Shown here: positions 45,510-53,253 of the stretch, one piece after another | Layout of the letters: each line of letters starts with the position of its first letter | Position numbering within the stretch: position 1 is the stretch's first letter | Assembly: GCF_009671205.1 (NCBI RefSeq) | Contig: NZ_CP045309.1 | Span: forward strand, 3,100,001 to 3,164,000 | Origin: Micromonospora terminaliae | Lineage (GTDB): Bacteria; Actinomycetota; Actinomycetes; Mycobacteriales; Micromonosporaceae | Direction of reading: 5' to 3' | DNA: 64,000 nucleotides | Program-made: the position numbers and the translations under genes | The notes under the pieces: model-generated | What the model saw: the letters and a program-made list of their open reading frames with translations, nothing else | What the model was told of the DNA's origin: nothing | Database searches by the model: none

Positions 45510-46853
45510 ATGCGACCGTTCCGTCACCGCCGCCTCACCGCCCTCGTCACACTGTCGACCCTGCTGGTCACCGCCGCCCCACCGAGCGCCGCGAGCGCGG
45601 CGGACGACTCGGCCCGCCGCACCGGATACCACCGGGTCGGCTACTTCACCCAGTGGGGCATCTACGGCCGGGCCTTCCCGGTCCGGAAGCTCGACACCTC
45701 CGGGGCGGCCAGCCGCCTCACCCACGTCAACTACGCCTTCGGCAACGTCAGCCCGGACGGACGCTGCTACGTGGACGGCGGGCCCGGCGAGGGCGACGCC
45801 TGGGCCGACTACCAGCGGCCCGTCCCGGCCGAGGAGAGCGTCGACGGCGTCGCCGACGCCTGGGGCGAGCCACTCAACGGCAACTTCGGTCAGTTGGCCA
45901 AGCTCAAGGCCAGGCACCCCGACCTCAAGGTCCTGATCTCGCTGGGCGGCTGGAGCTGGTCGACGTACTTCTCCGACGCCGCCCGCACCGACGCGTCCCG
46001 CCGGGCGTTCGTGGCCTCCTGCATCGACCTCTACCTCAAGGGCAACCTGCCGGTCCTGGACGGCGGCAGCGGCGGCCCGGGCTCCGCCGCCGGCGTCTTC
46101 GACGGCATCGACCTGGACTGGGAGTGGCCGAACTGGCCCGGCGAACCGGGCAACGTGGTCCGCACCGAGGACCGGGAGAACTTCACCAAGCTGCTCGCCG
46201 AGTTCCGCCGGCAGCTCGACGCGTACGGCCGGCAGGCCCACCGGCACTACGCGCTGACCGCGTTCCTGCCGGCCAACCCGGCCGCCATGGACGCCGGGTA
46301 CGAGGGCCGGAAGATCTTCCGGTACCTCGACTTCGCCACCGTGCAGGGATACGACTTCCACGGTTCCTGGGATGCGGTGACCAACCAGCAGTCGGCGCTG
46401 CGCGTGTCGGCGGGGGCGCCGGACGACCCGGACTTCTCGGCCGAGGTGGCCGTCGACGGCTGGCTGGCGCGCGGCGCGCCGCGCGGGAAGCTGGTCCTGG
46501 GCATCCCCTACTACGGCCGCGGCTGGACCGGCGTGACCGGAGGCGGGGACGGGCTCTTCCAGCCCGCGGCCGGTCCCGCGCCGGCCACCTTCGAGGCCGG
46601 GTCCGAGGATTACAAGCAGCTCAAGACCCTGCCCGGCAAGGGCTTCACCGTCCACCGCGACCTGCGCGCCGGGCACGCCTGGCTGTTCGACGGCACAACC
46701 CTCTGGACGTACGACGATCCGCTGGTCGTGCTCCAGAAGACGCTCTACATCCGGCGGGCCGGCCTGGCCGGGGCGATGGTCTGGTCGCTCGACGGCGACG
46801 ACGACAACGCCACCCTGACCAGGACGATCAGCCTGGGTCTCACGACCCCGTAG
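45510..46853 (+). CDS. Secreted GH18 chitinase
   Basis: This 447-residue protein has an N-terminal signal peptide cleaved after about SAASA, then a single GH18 (beta/alpha)8 domain. The catalytic motif is FDGIDLDWEWP near residue 205, with the acid Glu at the end of DxxDxDxE. SLGGWSWS, the substrate-binding YDFHGSWD and AMVWSLDGDD support the fold. It hydrolyses beta-1,4-GlcNAc chains outside the cell. No carbohydrate-binding module is present. The ATG is chosen because GGGAG precedes it; GTG 45498 is an in-frame alternative. The AT-rich region at 45440-45490 should hold its promoter. Confidence 0.92.
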   Translation: MRPFRHRRLTALVTLSTLLVTAAPPSAASAADDSARRTGYHRVGYFTQWGIYGRAFPVRKLDTSGAASRLTHVNYAFGNVSPDGRCYVDGGPGEGDAWADYQRPVPAEESVDGVADAWGEPLNGNFGQLAKLKARHPDLKVLISLGGWSWSTYFSDAARTDASRRAFVASCIDLYLKGNLPVLDGGSGGPGSAAGVFDGIDLDWEWPNWPGEPGNVVRTEDRENFTKLLAEFRRQLDAYGRQAHRHYALTAFLPANPAAMDAGYEGRKIFRYLDFATVQGYDFHGSWDAVTNQQSALRVSAGAPDDPDFSAEVAVDGWLARGAPRGKLVLGIPYYGRGWTGVTGGGDGLFQPAAGPAPATFEAGSEDYKQLKTLPGKGFTVHRDLRAGHAWLFDGTTLWTYDDPLVVLQKTLYIRRAGLAGAMVWSLDGDDDNATLTRTISLGLTTP

Positions 46854-46862
46854 CGCAGCTCG

Positions 46863-46908
46863 CCGCCTCCGCCGCCGGACCGTCCCTCACGGCCGGCGGC
46901 GGAGGCGG
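46863..46908 (+). terminator. Strong hairpin terminator after chitinase gene
   Basis: A perfect 16-bp inverted repeat, CCGCCTCCGCCGCCGG and CCGGCGGCGGAGGCGG, encloses a 14-nt loop. It starts 10 bp after the chitinase stop codon. This is among the strongest hairpins in the window and is well placed as terminator. Confidence 0.8.
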
Positions 46909-47052
46909 TGCGCCCCGCCGCCGATCCCCGTCCGACGGCGGAACCACTGGGTACCCGGCGGTCCGCGCCGGGGCGGCCCGAAAGCGGCGTACGTGGAGTT
47001 GCGCGACGACGGCGCGTGGCGCGGCTCCGACGGTTGACGGACCGTCGGCTCG

Positions 47053-47604
47053 TCAGCGCCGGGCCAGCTCCGACTCCAGCCGCTGGAGGAGGGTCTTGCG
47101 GGCCTTGCCGTCGCGCTCGCGGCGCAGCGCCGCCCGGAGCTGGCGCGTGTCGAGGCCACGGACCAGCTTGACCGCCTCCGTGACCGGCAGGTCCGACAGG
47201 GGCCCGGCCGCGTCGGCCTCCTTGCGGGCGCGCTTCGCCGGGCCGGTGTTGGCCACGAACTGCCGCCCGGACCGGGACGCCTGCCGCTTCTTCGTGTCGG
47301 TGTCGCGCTGCTGCTCGTCCGAAAGCTGCTCCCACGCCCGTTTCGGCAGGTAGCGAGCGGTCTCGCCGTTCTTCCGGGCCCGGGTGGAGCCGGACCGGGT
47401 CTGCCACTCCTCGGCGCCCCACCGCTGCAGCGACCGCTGCCGCTGGTCCCGGGGGCCCTCGAAGCCGCCGCCGCGCTTCTTGTACTCGTTCGTGAGCAGT
47501 TGCGACTTGCGCGCCGACCACTGCCCCGGCCGGCCGCCCTTGTCGGACGCCTGGATCTCCTCCTTGAGCCGCTCCCGGAGTTCGGGCTTCGTGTACCTGG
47601 CCAT
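47053..47604 (-). CDS. Basic DUF5872-like protein
   Basis: This 183-residue, highly charged protein starts MARYTKPELRERLKEEIQASDKGG. It continues with GQWSARKSQLLTNEYKKRGGGF, WQTRSGSTRARKNGETARYLPKRAWEQLS and a C-terminal helical part ending LLQRLESELARR. The 'GKPGQWSARKSQLL-EYKKRGGGY' and 'RYLPKKAW' blocks are typical of DUF5872 proteins also found in phages and giant viruses. The function is unknown; the charge suggests nucleic-acid binding. It runs opposite to its neighbours. Confidence 0.75.
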   Translation of the reverse strand: MARYTKPELRERLKEEIQASDKGGRPGQWSARKSQLLTNEYKKRGGGFEGPRDQRQRSLQRWGAEEWQTRSGSTRARKNGETARYLPKRAWEQLSDEQQRDTDTKKRQASRSGRQFVANTGPAKRARKEADAAGPLSDLPVTEAVKLVRGLDTRQLRAALRRERDGKARKTLLQRLESELARR

Positions 47605-47687
47605 GCGGGCCGCGTTCCCGGGACGGCGGGCCACATGCGTCCGGCCGGCCGAATCGGCGCGGGCTCCGGCGGCCGTATCCTGCCCGC

Positions 47688-48482
47688 ATGGCGGATCCGG
47701 TCTGGGCCGACGGCCAGGCGTACGAGGCATACGTGGGCCGGTGGAGCCGGCTGGTCGCGCGGGACCTTTTGCGCCGGCTGGCGCTCCCGGCCGGCCTGCG
47801 CTGGCTGGACGTGGGCTGCGGCACCGGCGCCCTGACCGCCACCGTGCTGGCGCAGGCGGCTCCGGCACACGTCACCGGCGTCGACCCCGCGACCGGATTC
47901 CTGGCCCACGCCCGCGACCGGGTCGGCGACCCGCGGGCCGCATTCGCGGTCGGTGACGCCCGCGCGCTGCCGGTGGCCGGCGCGAGCGTGGACGTCGTGG
48001 TCAGCGGGCTGGCGCTCAACTTCGTGCCCGATCCGGCGCGGGCGGTGGGCGAGTTCGCCCGGGTCCTGCGGCCCGGCGGCGTCGCGGCCGCGTACGTCTG
48101 GGACTACGCCGAGGGCATGGCCATGATGCGCCACTTCTGGGCGGCCGCCGAGGCGCTCGACCCCGCGGTCGGGGACCGGTCCGAGGGCCGCCGGTTCCCG
48201 CTGTGCCGCCCCGGCCCGCTGCGCGCGCTGTGGACGGACGCGGGGTTCGCGGCGGTCACCGTCACTCCGGTGGTCGTGCCGACGGTGTTCCCCGACGTGG
48301 ACGCGTACTGGACGCCGTTCCTCGGCGGGCAGGGCGCGGCACCGGCGTACGTCGCGACCCTCGCCGGGCCGGACCGGGCCGCACTGCGCGACCTGCTCGT
48401 CAGCCGTCTGCCGGTCGAGGCGGACGGGTCCGTCCGGCTCACCGCGCGGGCCTGGGCGGTCCACGGCACCGCACCGTCGTGA
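47688..48482 (+). CDS. Class I SAM-dependent methyltransferase
   Basis: This 264-residue protein has motif I WLDVGCGTGALTATVLAQA near residue 40, VTGVDPATGFLAHAR, the acidic motif VGDARALPVAGASVDVVVSGLALNFV and RVLRPGGVAAAYVWDY. This matches the UbiE/COQ5-like small-molecule methyltransferases. The substrate is unknown. It is divergent from the DUF5872-like gene and is followed directly by a 23-bp palindrome. Confidence 0.85.
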   Translation: MADPVWADGQAYEAYVGRWSRLVARDLLRRLALPAGLRWLDVGCGTGALTATVLAQAAPAHVTGVDPATGFLAHARDRVGDPRAAFAVGDARALPVAGASVDVVVSGLALNFVPDPARAVGEFARVLRPGGVAAAYVWDYAEGMAMMRHFWAAAEALDPAVGDRSEGRRFPLCRPGPLRALWTDAGFAAVTVTPVVVPTVFPDVDAYWTPFLGGQGAAPAYVATLAGPDRAALRDLLVSRLPVEADGSVRLTARAWAVHGTAPS

Positions 48483-48489
48483 CACCGCC

Positions 48490-48512
48490 GGTTGACCGGC
48501 TGCCGGTCAACC
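48490..48512. terminator. 23-bp perfect palindrome after methyltransferase gene
   Basis: Arms GGTTGACCGGC and GCCGGTCAACC flank a single T, 7 bp after the methyltransferase stop. It can fold as a hairpin terminator. The near-symmetric duplex could equally be an operator for the downstream secretion module. Confidence 0.55.
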
Positions 48513-48575
48513 GTGCCGGCGGGCGGGCTTGTCCACAGTGGTTTCCGGGCCCCGCCCGGGCGTGACGGGGTGTTC

Positions 48576-48581
48576 TACAAT
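48576..48581 (+). promoter_or_regulatory. Possible -10 element upstream of type VII-associated module
   Basis: TACAAT fits the actinobacterial TANNNT -10 consensus and lies 69 bp upstream of the first ATG of the module in otherwise GC-rich sequence. No clear -35 is seen. Confidence 0.35.
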
Positions 48582-48649
48582 CGACGCCGCCCTGTGAGCG
48601 CCGCCGATCAGCGGCCCTGCCGGGCACCGCGCCTACTCGGGGGAGGCAC

Positions 48650-49090
48650 ATGGTGAGCGGGGCTCTGGACGGCGGCGTGCTCGACCCGGGCGGCGCGATG
48701 GACCGCATGCGGGCCTGGAAGGGCCGCATCGACAAGCTCGCCGCGGACACGAAGGTGATGAGCGACCGCCTCCAGGACCTGCGGGTCACGGTCGAGGACG
48801 ACCACGGGCTGGCCGAGGTGACCGTCGACTCCGCCGGCGCCCTGCTGGACCTGCGCCTGGGCCGGCAGATCCAGCGGGTCCCCCCGGAGGTGGTGGCCCA
48901 GGCGGTCATGGACGCGATCCGGCGGGCGAAGGAGCAGCTGGCCGAACGGTCGCAGGAGATCATCGCGGAGACCGTCGGCACCGAGTCCGCGGCGGCACGG
49001 GCCATCGCCGAGCGGGTGGGCCGGCAACTGCGCCCCGACCCGGAGCCCGGCTGGGGCGAATCCGGCTCCTCCTCCGGCTGGCAGCGATGA
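48650..49090 (+). CDS. YbaB/EbfC-like protein of type VII-associated module
   Basis: This 146-residue protein has the YbaB-type pattern: a helical N-terminus with LAADTKVMSDRLQDLRVTVE, then GLAEVTVDSAGALLDLRL and PPEVVAQAVMDAIRRAKEQLAERSQEI. In actinobacteria such YbaB-like proteins are often encoded first in ESX/WXG100 clusters, where they may act as chaperones or targeting factors. The ATG follows GGGGGAGG. The stop overlaps the next start (ATGA). Confidence 0.75.
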   Translation: MVSGALDGGVLDPGGAMDRMRAWKGRIDKLAADTKVMSDRLQDLRVTVEDDHGLAEVTVDSAGALLDLRLGRQIQRVPPEVVAQAVMDAIRRAKEQLAERSQEIIAETVGTESAAARAIAERVGRQLRPDPEPGWGESGSSSGWQR

Positions 49091-49413
49091 GCGGCCCGGC
49101 CGGCTGGGCGGCCGACACCGAGCAGATCCGGGCGCACGCCGCGTTCGTCGAGGGGCTGCGCTCCCGGTTCGAGGCGGTACGCGGCGCGAGCGCGCACATC
49201 GCGCGGGACGACCAGGCGTACGGGTTGCTCTGCGGGTGGATCTCGGCGGTCCTGGAGGACCGGCACACCCGTCAGGACGAGCTGGTCGACTACGTCGACG
49301 AGAACCTCAAGCTGGTGGCGGACGGCCTGCGCCGCACCGCCGACAGCTACGACGGTGTCGACGGCGACGCGGCGAGTTCGCTGGACGCGATCAGCCGGCG
49401 GTTGCGGGCATGA
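49087..49413 (+). CDS. EspC-like type VII secretion substrate
   Basis: This 108-residue helical protein has two helices separated near GLLCGW and a C-terminal YDGVD (Tyr88 to Asp92), which fits the YxxxD/E export signal of type VII secretion. It resembles the DUF2580/EspC family. It overlaps both neighbours by ATGA, so it is made together with the next protein and may form a heterodimeric export pair with it. Confidence 0.7.
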   Translation: MSGPAGWAADTEQIRAHAAFVEGLRSRFEAVRGASAHIARDDQAYGLLCGWISAVLEDRHTRQDELVDYVDENLKLVADGLRRTADSYDGVDGDAASSLDAISRRLRA

Positions 49414-50111
49414 CCGACGAGTCCCTGGTCGCGGAGGTCCACTCCACCCGGGAGGTGTGGACGGGTTCGTCGCTGGCCGACGGCGTCGAGGGCCTGGTCG
49501 ACGCGATCCGCAGCGAGGGCTGGGTGGACGACCTGCTCGCCGGGGCGGCCTTCGGGCTGGACGTCGCCGCCACGGTGCTCGACCCGTTCAGCGCGTTGCT
49601 GGCCAACGGCATCGGCTGGGCGATGGAATACTTCGAGCCGCTGCGCGAGATGCTCGACTGGCTCACCGGCATGCCCGACGTGGTCGCCTCGCACGCGGCG
49701 ACCTGGGACAACATGGCCGGTCACCTCCAGCGGATGGCGGCCGACCTCCAGGCCCACCTGGCCGGCGACCTGCCCGACTGGCGGGGGCACGCCGCCGAGG
49801 CGTACCAGTCGCTCATGAAGAACAACGTGGACGCCATCGCCGGTCTGGGTGGCGCGTCCGCGGCGATGGCGGCGGCCACGCAGGCGGCCGGGAACCTCGT
49901 CTCGTTCACCCGTGACATCGTCCGGGACCTCATCGCGGACCTCGTGGCGCGGGTCGTCGTCTGGGCGGTCGAGGCGATCTTCGTGGTGACCATCCCGGTG
50001 ATCGCCGCCCAGATCACCGCCGCCGTGCTGAAGTGGGCGGGCCGGATCCTGAGCTACACCACGGCGCTCGTCACCAGCCTCACCAACCTGTCCAAGCTCG
50101 TCAACGGCTGA
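49410..50111 (+). CDS. WXG-motif type VII-associated protein with hydrophobic tail
   Basis: This 233-residue protein contains a WXG100-like helical hairpin (about residues 90-165) with the turn motif DWRGHAAEAYQS (Trp124-Arg-Gly126). A hydrophobic segment follows near residues 175-210 (VVVWAVEAIFVVTIPVIAAQIT). The N-terminal 80 residues are a helical extension (VEGLVDAIRSEGW). This architecture is common for long WXG proteins that carry or deliver effectors. It lies 11 bp upstream of the candidate effector gene. Confidence 0.72.
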   Translation: MTDESLVAEVHSTREVWTGSSLADGVEGLVDAIRSEGWVDDLLAGAAFGLDVAATVLDPFSALLANGIGWAMEYFEPLREMLDWLTGMPDVVASHAATWDNMAGHLQRMAADLQAHLAGDLPDWRGHAAEAYQSLMKNNVDAIAGLGGASAAMAAATQAAGNLVSFTRDIVRDLIADLVARVVVWAVEAIFVVTIPVIAAQITAAVLKWAGRILSYTTALVTSLTNLSKLVNG

Positions 50112-50122
50112 CCGGGGGGATC

Positions 50123-50962
50123 GTGGCGAAGCCCAGGGGACCGCACGGCAACACCGGCGACGGCGGGCATGCCGGCGACGGCGGGCATGCCGGCGACGGC
50201 GGGGAGGCCGGCGACGGCGGTGTGCCCCGGCAGCGCGGCGGCGGGCAGCACGGCCGGCCGACCACGGTGGCCGAGACCCACCGGGCCGTCACCGAGGCGG
50301 CGGAGAGCGGCCGGCCCGGCGGGCCGAGGTCCACCGACGGCAAGCCCACCGAGGGCGACGCCGACGCGCAGCGGCCCCAGAACGACCCGGAGCTGGACAA
50401 GCACGACCCGCAGAGCCTGGAGGAGATCGCCAAGGCGCGGAAGCAGGTCGCCGATCAGCTCCAGGAGATGGTCGACGACGCGTGGGACCACGTCGACCAG
50501 AACCGGGACTCGATCCTCCAGCAGGAGGGCTACCAGCGGCAGCGGGAGAAGCTCATCGAGAAGGGCTACCCGGAGGACGTGGCGGACCTCGTCGTGGAGC
50601 GGACGGCCATGGGCACCGAGGCCCACCGTGAGCTGGCCAACGCGATCGACAGCGAGGCGACCTCCATGCTGGACCCGGAGACGGGCTTCCGGCTGCGTAC
50701 CGAGGTCGGCTACGACGCCCAGGGCGTGGAGACGCCGAGGGTGAAGGACCAGGACTTCCGGCCGGACGTCATCCTGGAGCGGCAGTACAAGGACGCGGCG
50801 ACCGACGAGCTGGACTGGGAGGTCGCGCACGCCTACGACCTCAAGACCGGCCTGAAGACCGGCATCGAGCCGAGCTGGGCCAACAAGGTGCAGCGGGTCC
50901 TGGGCCTGCCCGAGCCGCCGGAGGAGCTACGGCCGACGCAGCGCCCGCTGAGCGTAGACTGA
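50123..50962 (+). CDS. Candidate type VII effector with PD-(D/E)XK-like C-terminus
   Basis: This 279-residue protein has a Gly/Asp/His-rich tandem-repeat N-terminus (residues 11-33), a disordered linker to about 95 and a long helix (98-180, SLEEIAKARKQVADQLQEMVDD). The compact C-terminal domain reads RLRTEVGYD, DFRPDVILERQ and EVAHAYDLKTG. Glu194, Asp215 and Asp239-x-Lys241 match the spacing logic of PD-(D/E)XK nucleases, as in restriction-endonuclease-fold toxins. The GTG follows a G-rich ribosome site. The preceding WXG protein and a following immunity-like gene support an effector role, which is inferred. Confidence 0.65.
   Translation: MAKPRGPHGNTGDGGHAGDGGHAGDGGEAGDGGVPRQRGGGQHGRPTTVAETHRAVTEAAESGRPGGPRSTDGKPTEGDADAQRPQNDPELDKHDPQSLEEIAKARKQVADQLQEMVDDAWDHVDQNRDSILQQEGYQRQREKLIEKGYPEDVADLVVERTAMGTEAHRELANAIDSEATSMLDPETGFRLRTEVGYDAQGVETPRVKDQDFRPDVILERQYKDAATDELDWEVAHAYDLKTGLKTGIEPSWANKVQRVLGLPEPPEELRPTQRPLSVD
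50153..50224 (+). repeat. Four 18-bp tandem repeats in effector N-terminus
   Basis: Four consecutive units of GCCGGCGACGGCGGGCAT (with small changes in the first, third and fourth) encode GDGGHA-type hexapeptides. The array is in frame and lacks spacers, so it is a coding minisatellite rather than a CRISPR. Confidence 0.85.
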
Positions 50963-50992
50963 GCCGGCCCCACCGACCCGTGAAAGGTGCGT

Positions 50993-51682
50993 ATGTCCTC
51001 TGCTGACAAGGCGCGGCGGTGGCGGCAGATCCTCACCGACCTGCGCCCCGACCTGCGGGGCGAGTGGACGCTGCGGGGCGCCGGCCTCGACACGGTGCTG
51101 GCGCGCGAGCCACTGGGCTGGGCGCTGGCGTGGATCGGGTGGTCGGGGTCGCCCACCCGGCCGGTGGGCTGGGTGGCCGCCGGGGTGCAGCCGCTCGTGG
51201 CGCCCTTCACCGGCTGGGTCATGACGTACGGCCTCCGGATGGACGAGGTCCGGTCCGGGCCGCCGACGGTCGACCTGTCCGCCGGCGACGCGCTGGACCA
51301 GGCGCGGCGGTTCGTGCTGGACGCCGGTCTGGAGAAGATCGACAGCTGGCCGGCCGAGCGGCTCGCGGACGTGGCCGAGCGGGACTACGCCCAGGACCCG
51401 CGCCGGCGCCGCACCCACTGGCACCAGTTGCCCGGCTGGCGGGTGGTCAACGGCACGGCGTCCCCCGTCGAGCCGGCGACCGCGCTCGCCGAGCTGAGCC
51501 GCGACCGGGCCGCCGAGGCCTCCGGCACGGGCGCCCGGCAACTGGGCGAGCAGGCCGCGTTCTACGAGGGGCTGGTGCGCGCCTGGCACGACGGGGAGCG
51601 CGACACCGCGCTGCGGTTCCTGACCGAGCAGCGGGACCGGGCGCTGGCGGCCCGGAAGCTCGACCGGACGGTCACCCCGTAG
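50993..51682 (+). CDS. Putative immunity protein paired with the effector gene
   Basis: This 229-residue soluble protein starts at ATG five bases after AAAGG, 30 bp downstream of the effector gene. It contains TLRGAGLDTVLAREPLGWALAWIGW, then GWVAAGVQPLVAPFTGWVMTYGLRMDEV, and a helical C-terminus ending in LTEQRDRALAARKLDR. I do not recognise the family. Size, position and absence of a secretion signal fit an immunity protein, but this is based on context only. It overlaps the convergent next gene by 11 bp. Confidence 0.6.
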   Translation: MSSADKARRWRQILTDLRPDLRGEWTLRGAGLDTVLAREPLGWALAWIGWSGSPTRPVGWVAAGVQPLVAPFTGWVMTYGLRMDEVRSGPPTVDLSAGDALDQARRFVLDAGLEKIDSWPAERLADVAERDYAQDPRRRRTHWHQLPGWRVVNGTASPVEPATALAELSRDRAAEASGTGARQLGEQAAFYEGLVRAWHDGERDTALRFLTEQRDRALAARKLDRTVTP

Positions 51683-52565
51683 GGCGATCCAGCCGCGCCA
51701 CGACCGGAGCCAGCGCCTCGGGCAGCCGCACCTGCACGGCCCCGCCGGCCTCCCCCGGCACGACGCGGACCGGGTGGAACTCGCCCCCGTGCCACCAGAA
51801 GACCTGCTCGGAACAGGGGTCGGTGGCGGCCTCGACCATCGAGGCGACCAGCCGGTGCAGGGCCACCGCGGCGTCCTGCACCCGGTGGTCCACCCGGTGC
51901 AGCAGCACCGCGCTGTACTGCGGCGCCGCCACCAGCGCGCCGTGCTCGGCGGCCTCGGGCAGGAACCGCTGGACGGACATGAGGGCGGTCGTCACGAACG
52001 GGTTGCCGTCGGCGGCCAGCAGGCGCACCGACCCGCCGCCGGGAAGCTCGTGGTCGCGCACGTCGAGAGTGGTCAGTTCATGTGCCACGGTCTGCCGCAC
52101 GGCGGTGCGCACCAGCTCCGCGGGCTCGCGGCCGAGCCGGGCGGCCTGGGCGAGGGTCAGCAGGTCCAGCCGCTCGGGACGGTTCACCACCACGGTCGCC
52201 GTGAAGTGCCCGGCGTACGGCACGGCCAGGTAGTCGTCGGCCTCGGCGGTCGCGGCGGCCGGGGTGAGGCGGAGCCGGAGCTGTGCGATGTCGACCGGCC
52301 CGAGGTCGGCGGAGACGCTGTCCGGCAGCTCCCGGCGGATCGCCGCGACCCAGTCGGCCACCAGCTCGGGCCACGCCTGCCGCGGCTGGTCCCGGCAGGC
52401 GCGCAGGAGCGGTGTCAGGGACACCCGGGCCCGGCCGCCGGGAACGGCGACGACGATCTCGTCGCGGTCCGGCGCGACGCGGGCTCCCGGCAGGCGGCCC
52501 GGCAGCGCGTCCTCGACCAGAGCGCGGACGTTGCCCATCAGGTCTACGTTCTGCGACGACGCCAC
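51672..52565 (-). CDS. Hypothetical protein
   Basis: This 297-residue soluble protein has an alternating alpha/beta pattern. It includes RVAPDRDEIVVAVPGGRARVSLTPLLRA at residues 29-56, DYLAVPYAGHFTATVVVNRPERL near residue 110 and NPFVTTALMSVQRFLPEAAEHGALVAAPQYSAVLLHRV near residue 195. The last block could be a strand-loop binding region. I cannot assign a family. Start could be GTG 52565 or ATG 52538; neither has a good ribosome site. It is convergent with the putative immunity gene. Confidence 0.65.
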   Translation of the reverse strand: MASSQNVDLMGNVRALVEDALPGRLPGARVAPDRDEIVVAVPGGRARVSLTPLLRACRDQPRQAWPELVADWVAAIRRELPDSVSADLGPVDIAQLRLRLTPAAATAEADDYLAVPYAGHFTATVVVNRPERLDLLTLAQAARLGREPAELVRTAVRQTVAHELTTLDVRDHELPGGGSVRLLAADGNPFVTTALMSVQRFLPEAAEHGALVAAPQYSAVLLHRVDHRVQDAAVALHRLVASMVEAATDPCSEQVFWWHGGEFHPVRVVPGEAGGAVQVRLPEALAPVVARLDRPTG

Positions 52566-52668
52566 GCTGCATTCATACCATCGGCCCGCGAACGGCGGCG
52601 AACCCCGGAGCCGGCCGGGTGTGGTCCGCGGGCCCTCGGGTAACCGGCGTGCCGAGGGAGGGGATGTC

Positions 52669-53118
52669 GTGACGGATGAGGCACCGGACTACTTCCAGCC
52701 CGAGCACGGCCTGGTCGTCACGCACCTGCTGATCGTGCGGGACGTGGACCGCTCGCGGGAGTTCTACCGCGACGTCCTGGGCGCCACGGTGGTGCGGGAC
52801 CGGCGGCCCGCCGTGCTCCGCCTGCACAACAGCTACCTCGTGCTCAACGACGAGGGCGGCCCGACCGACGACAAGCCGACCGTGACGGCGCGGGCGCCGG
52901 CCGACCCGGACACGCTGAGCGGCGCGCTCAACATCCGCGTCACCGACGTACGGGCCGTCTACGAGCTGTGGCGTTCCCGGGGCGGTGAGTTCCTGACCGA
53001 GCCGAAGGACCATGGCGTGGAGATCCGGTGCTACCTGCGCGACCCCGACGGGTACCTGATCGAGCTGGGCCAGGGCACCGGGATCCTGGCCGAGATGGGC
53101 CGGGGCGTGCCGCGGTGA
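52669..53118 (+). CDS. VOC-family (glyoxalase-like) protein
   Basis: This 149-residue single vicinal-oxygen-chelate protein has VTHLLIVRDVDRSREFYRDVLGATVV near residue 15 and VEIRCYLRDPDGYLIELGQGTG near residue 120. The His and Glu of these segments are usual metal ligands. It could be a dioxygenase, glyoxalase or binding protein. The GTG follows GAGGGAGGGG. Confidence 0.85.
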   Translation: MTDEAPDYFQPEHGLVVTHLLIVRDVDRSREFYRDVLGATVVRDRRPAVLRLHNSYLVLNDEGGPTDDKPTVTARAPADPDTLSGALNIRVTDVRAVYELWRSRGGEFLTEPKDHGVEIRCYLRDPDGYLIELGQGTGILAEMGRGVPR

Positions 53119-53253
53119 GCCGCACGGCGTCCGTCACGAGCGTCCATGTCGATACCCTTCACTGCCTGTCGCTGCGCTGAAAAAATTGCCACTCCGGCCG
53201 GCGCTCCCCGCCGGGCCGTTTGGCCGGCGGCCATCCCGGAAAGAGTGGGCGGC

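Noticed and set aside
46920..47040. Coding-like stretch after the chitinase terminator ending KAAYVELRDDGAWRGSDG and a stop
   Set aside because: No start codon with a ribosome site is in frame, and the upstream part is low-complexity. It could be a gene remnant but cannot be supported.
50153..50224. Short regularly spaced repeats that could suggest a CRISPR array
   Set aside because: The 18-bp units are contiguous, have no spacers and are in frame with a coding sequence giving a GDGGHA peptide repeat. The same reasoning removes the HAGHD repeat at 6823-6915.
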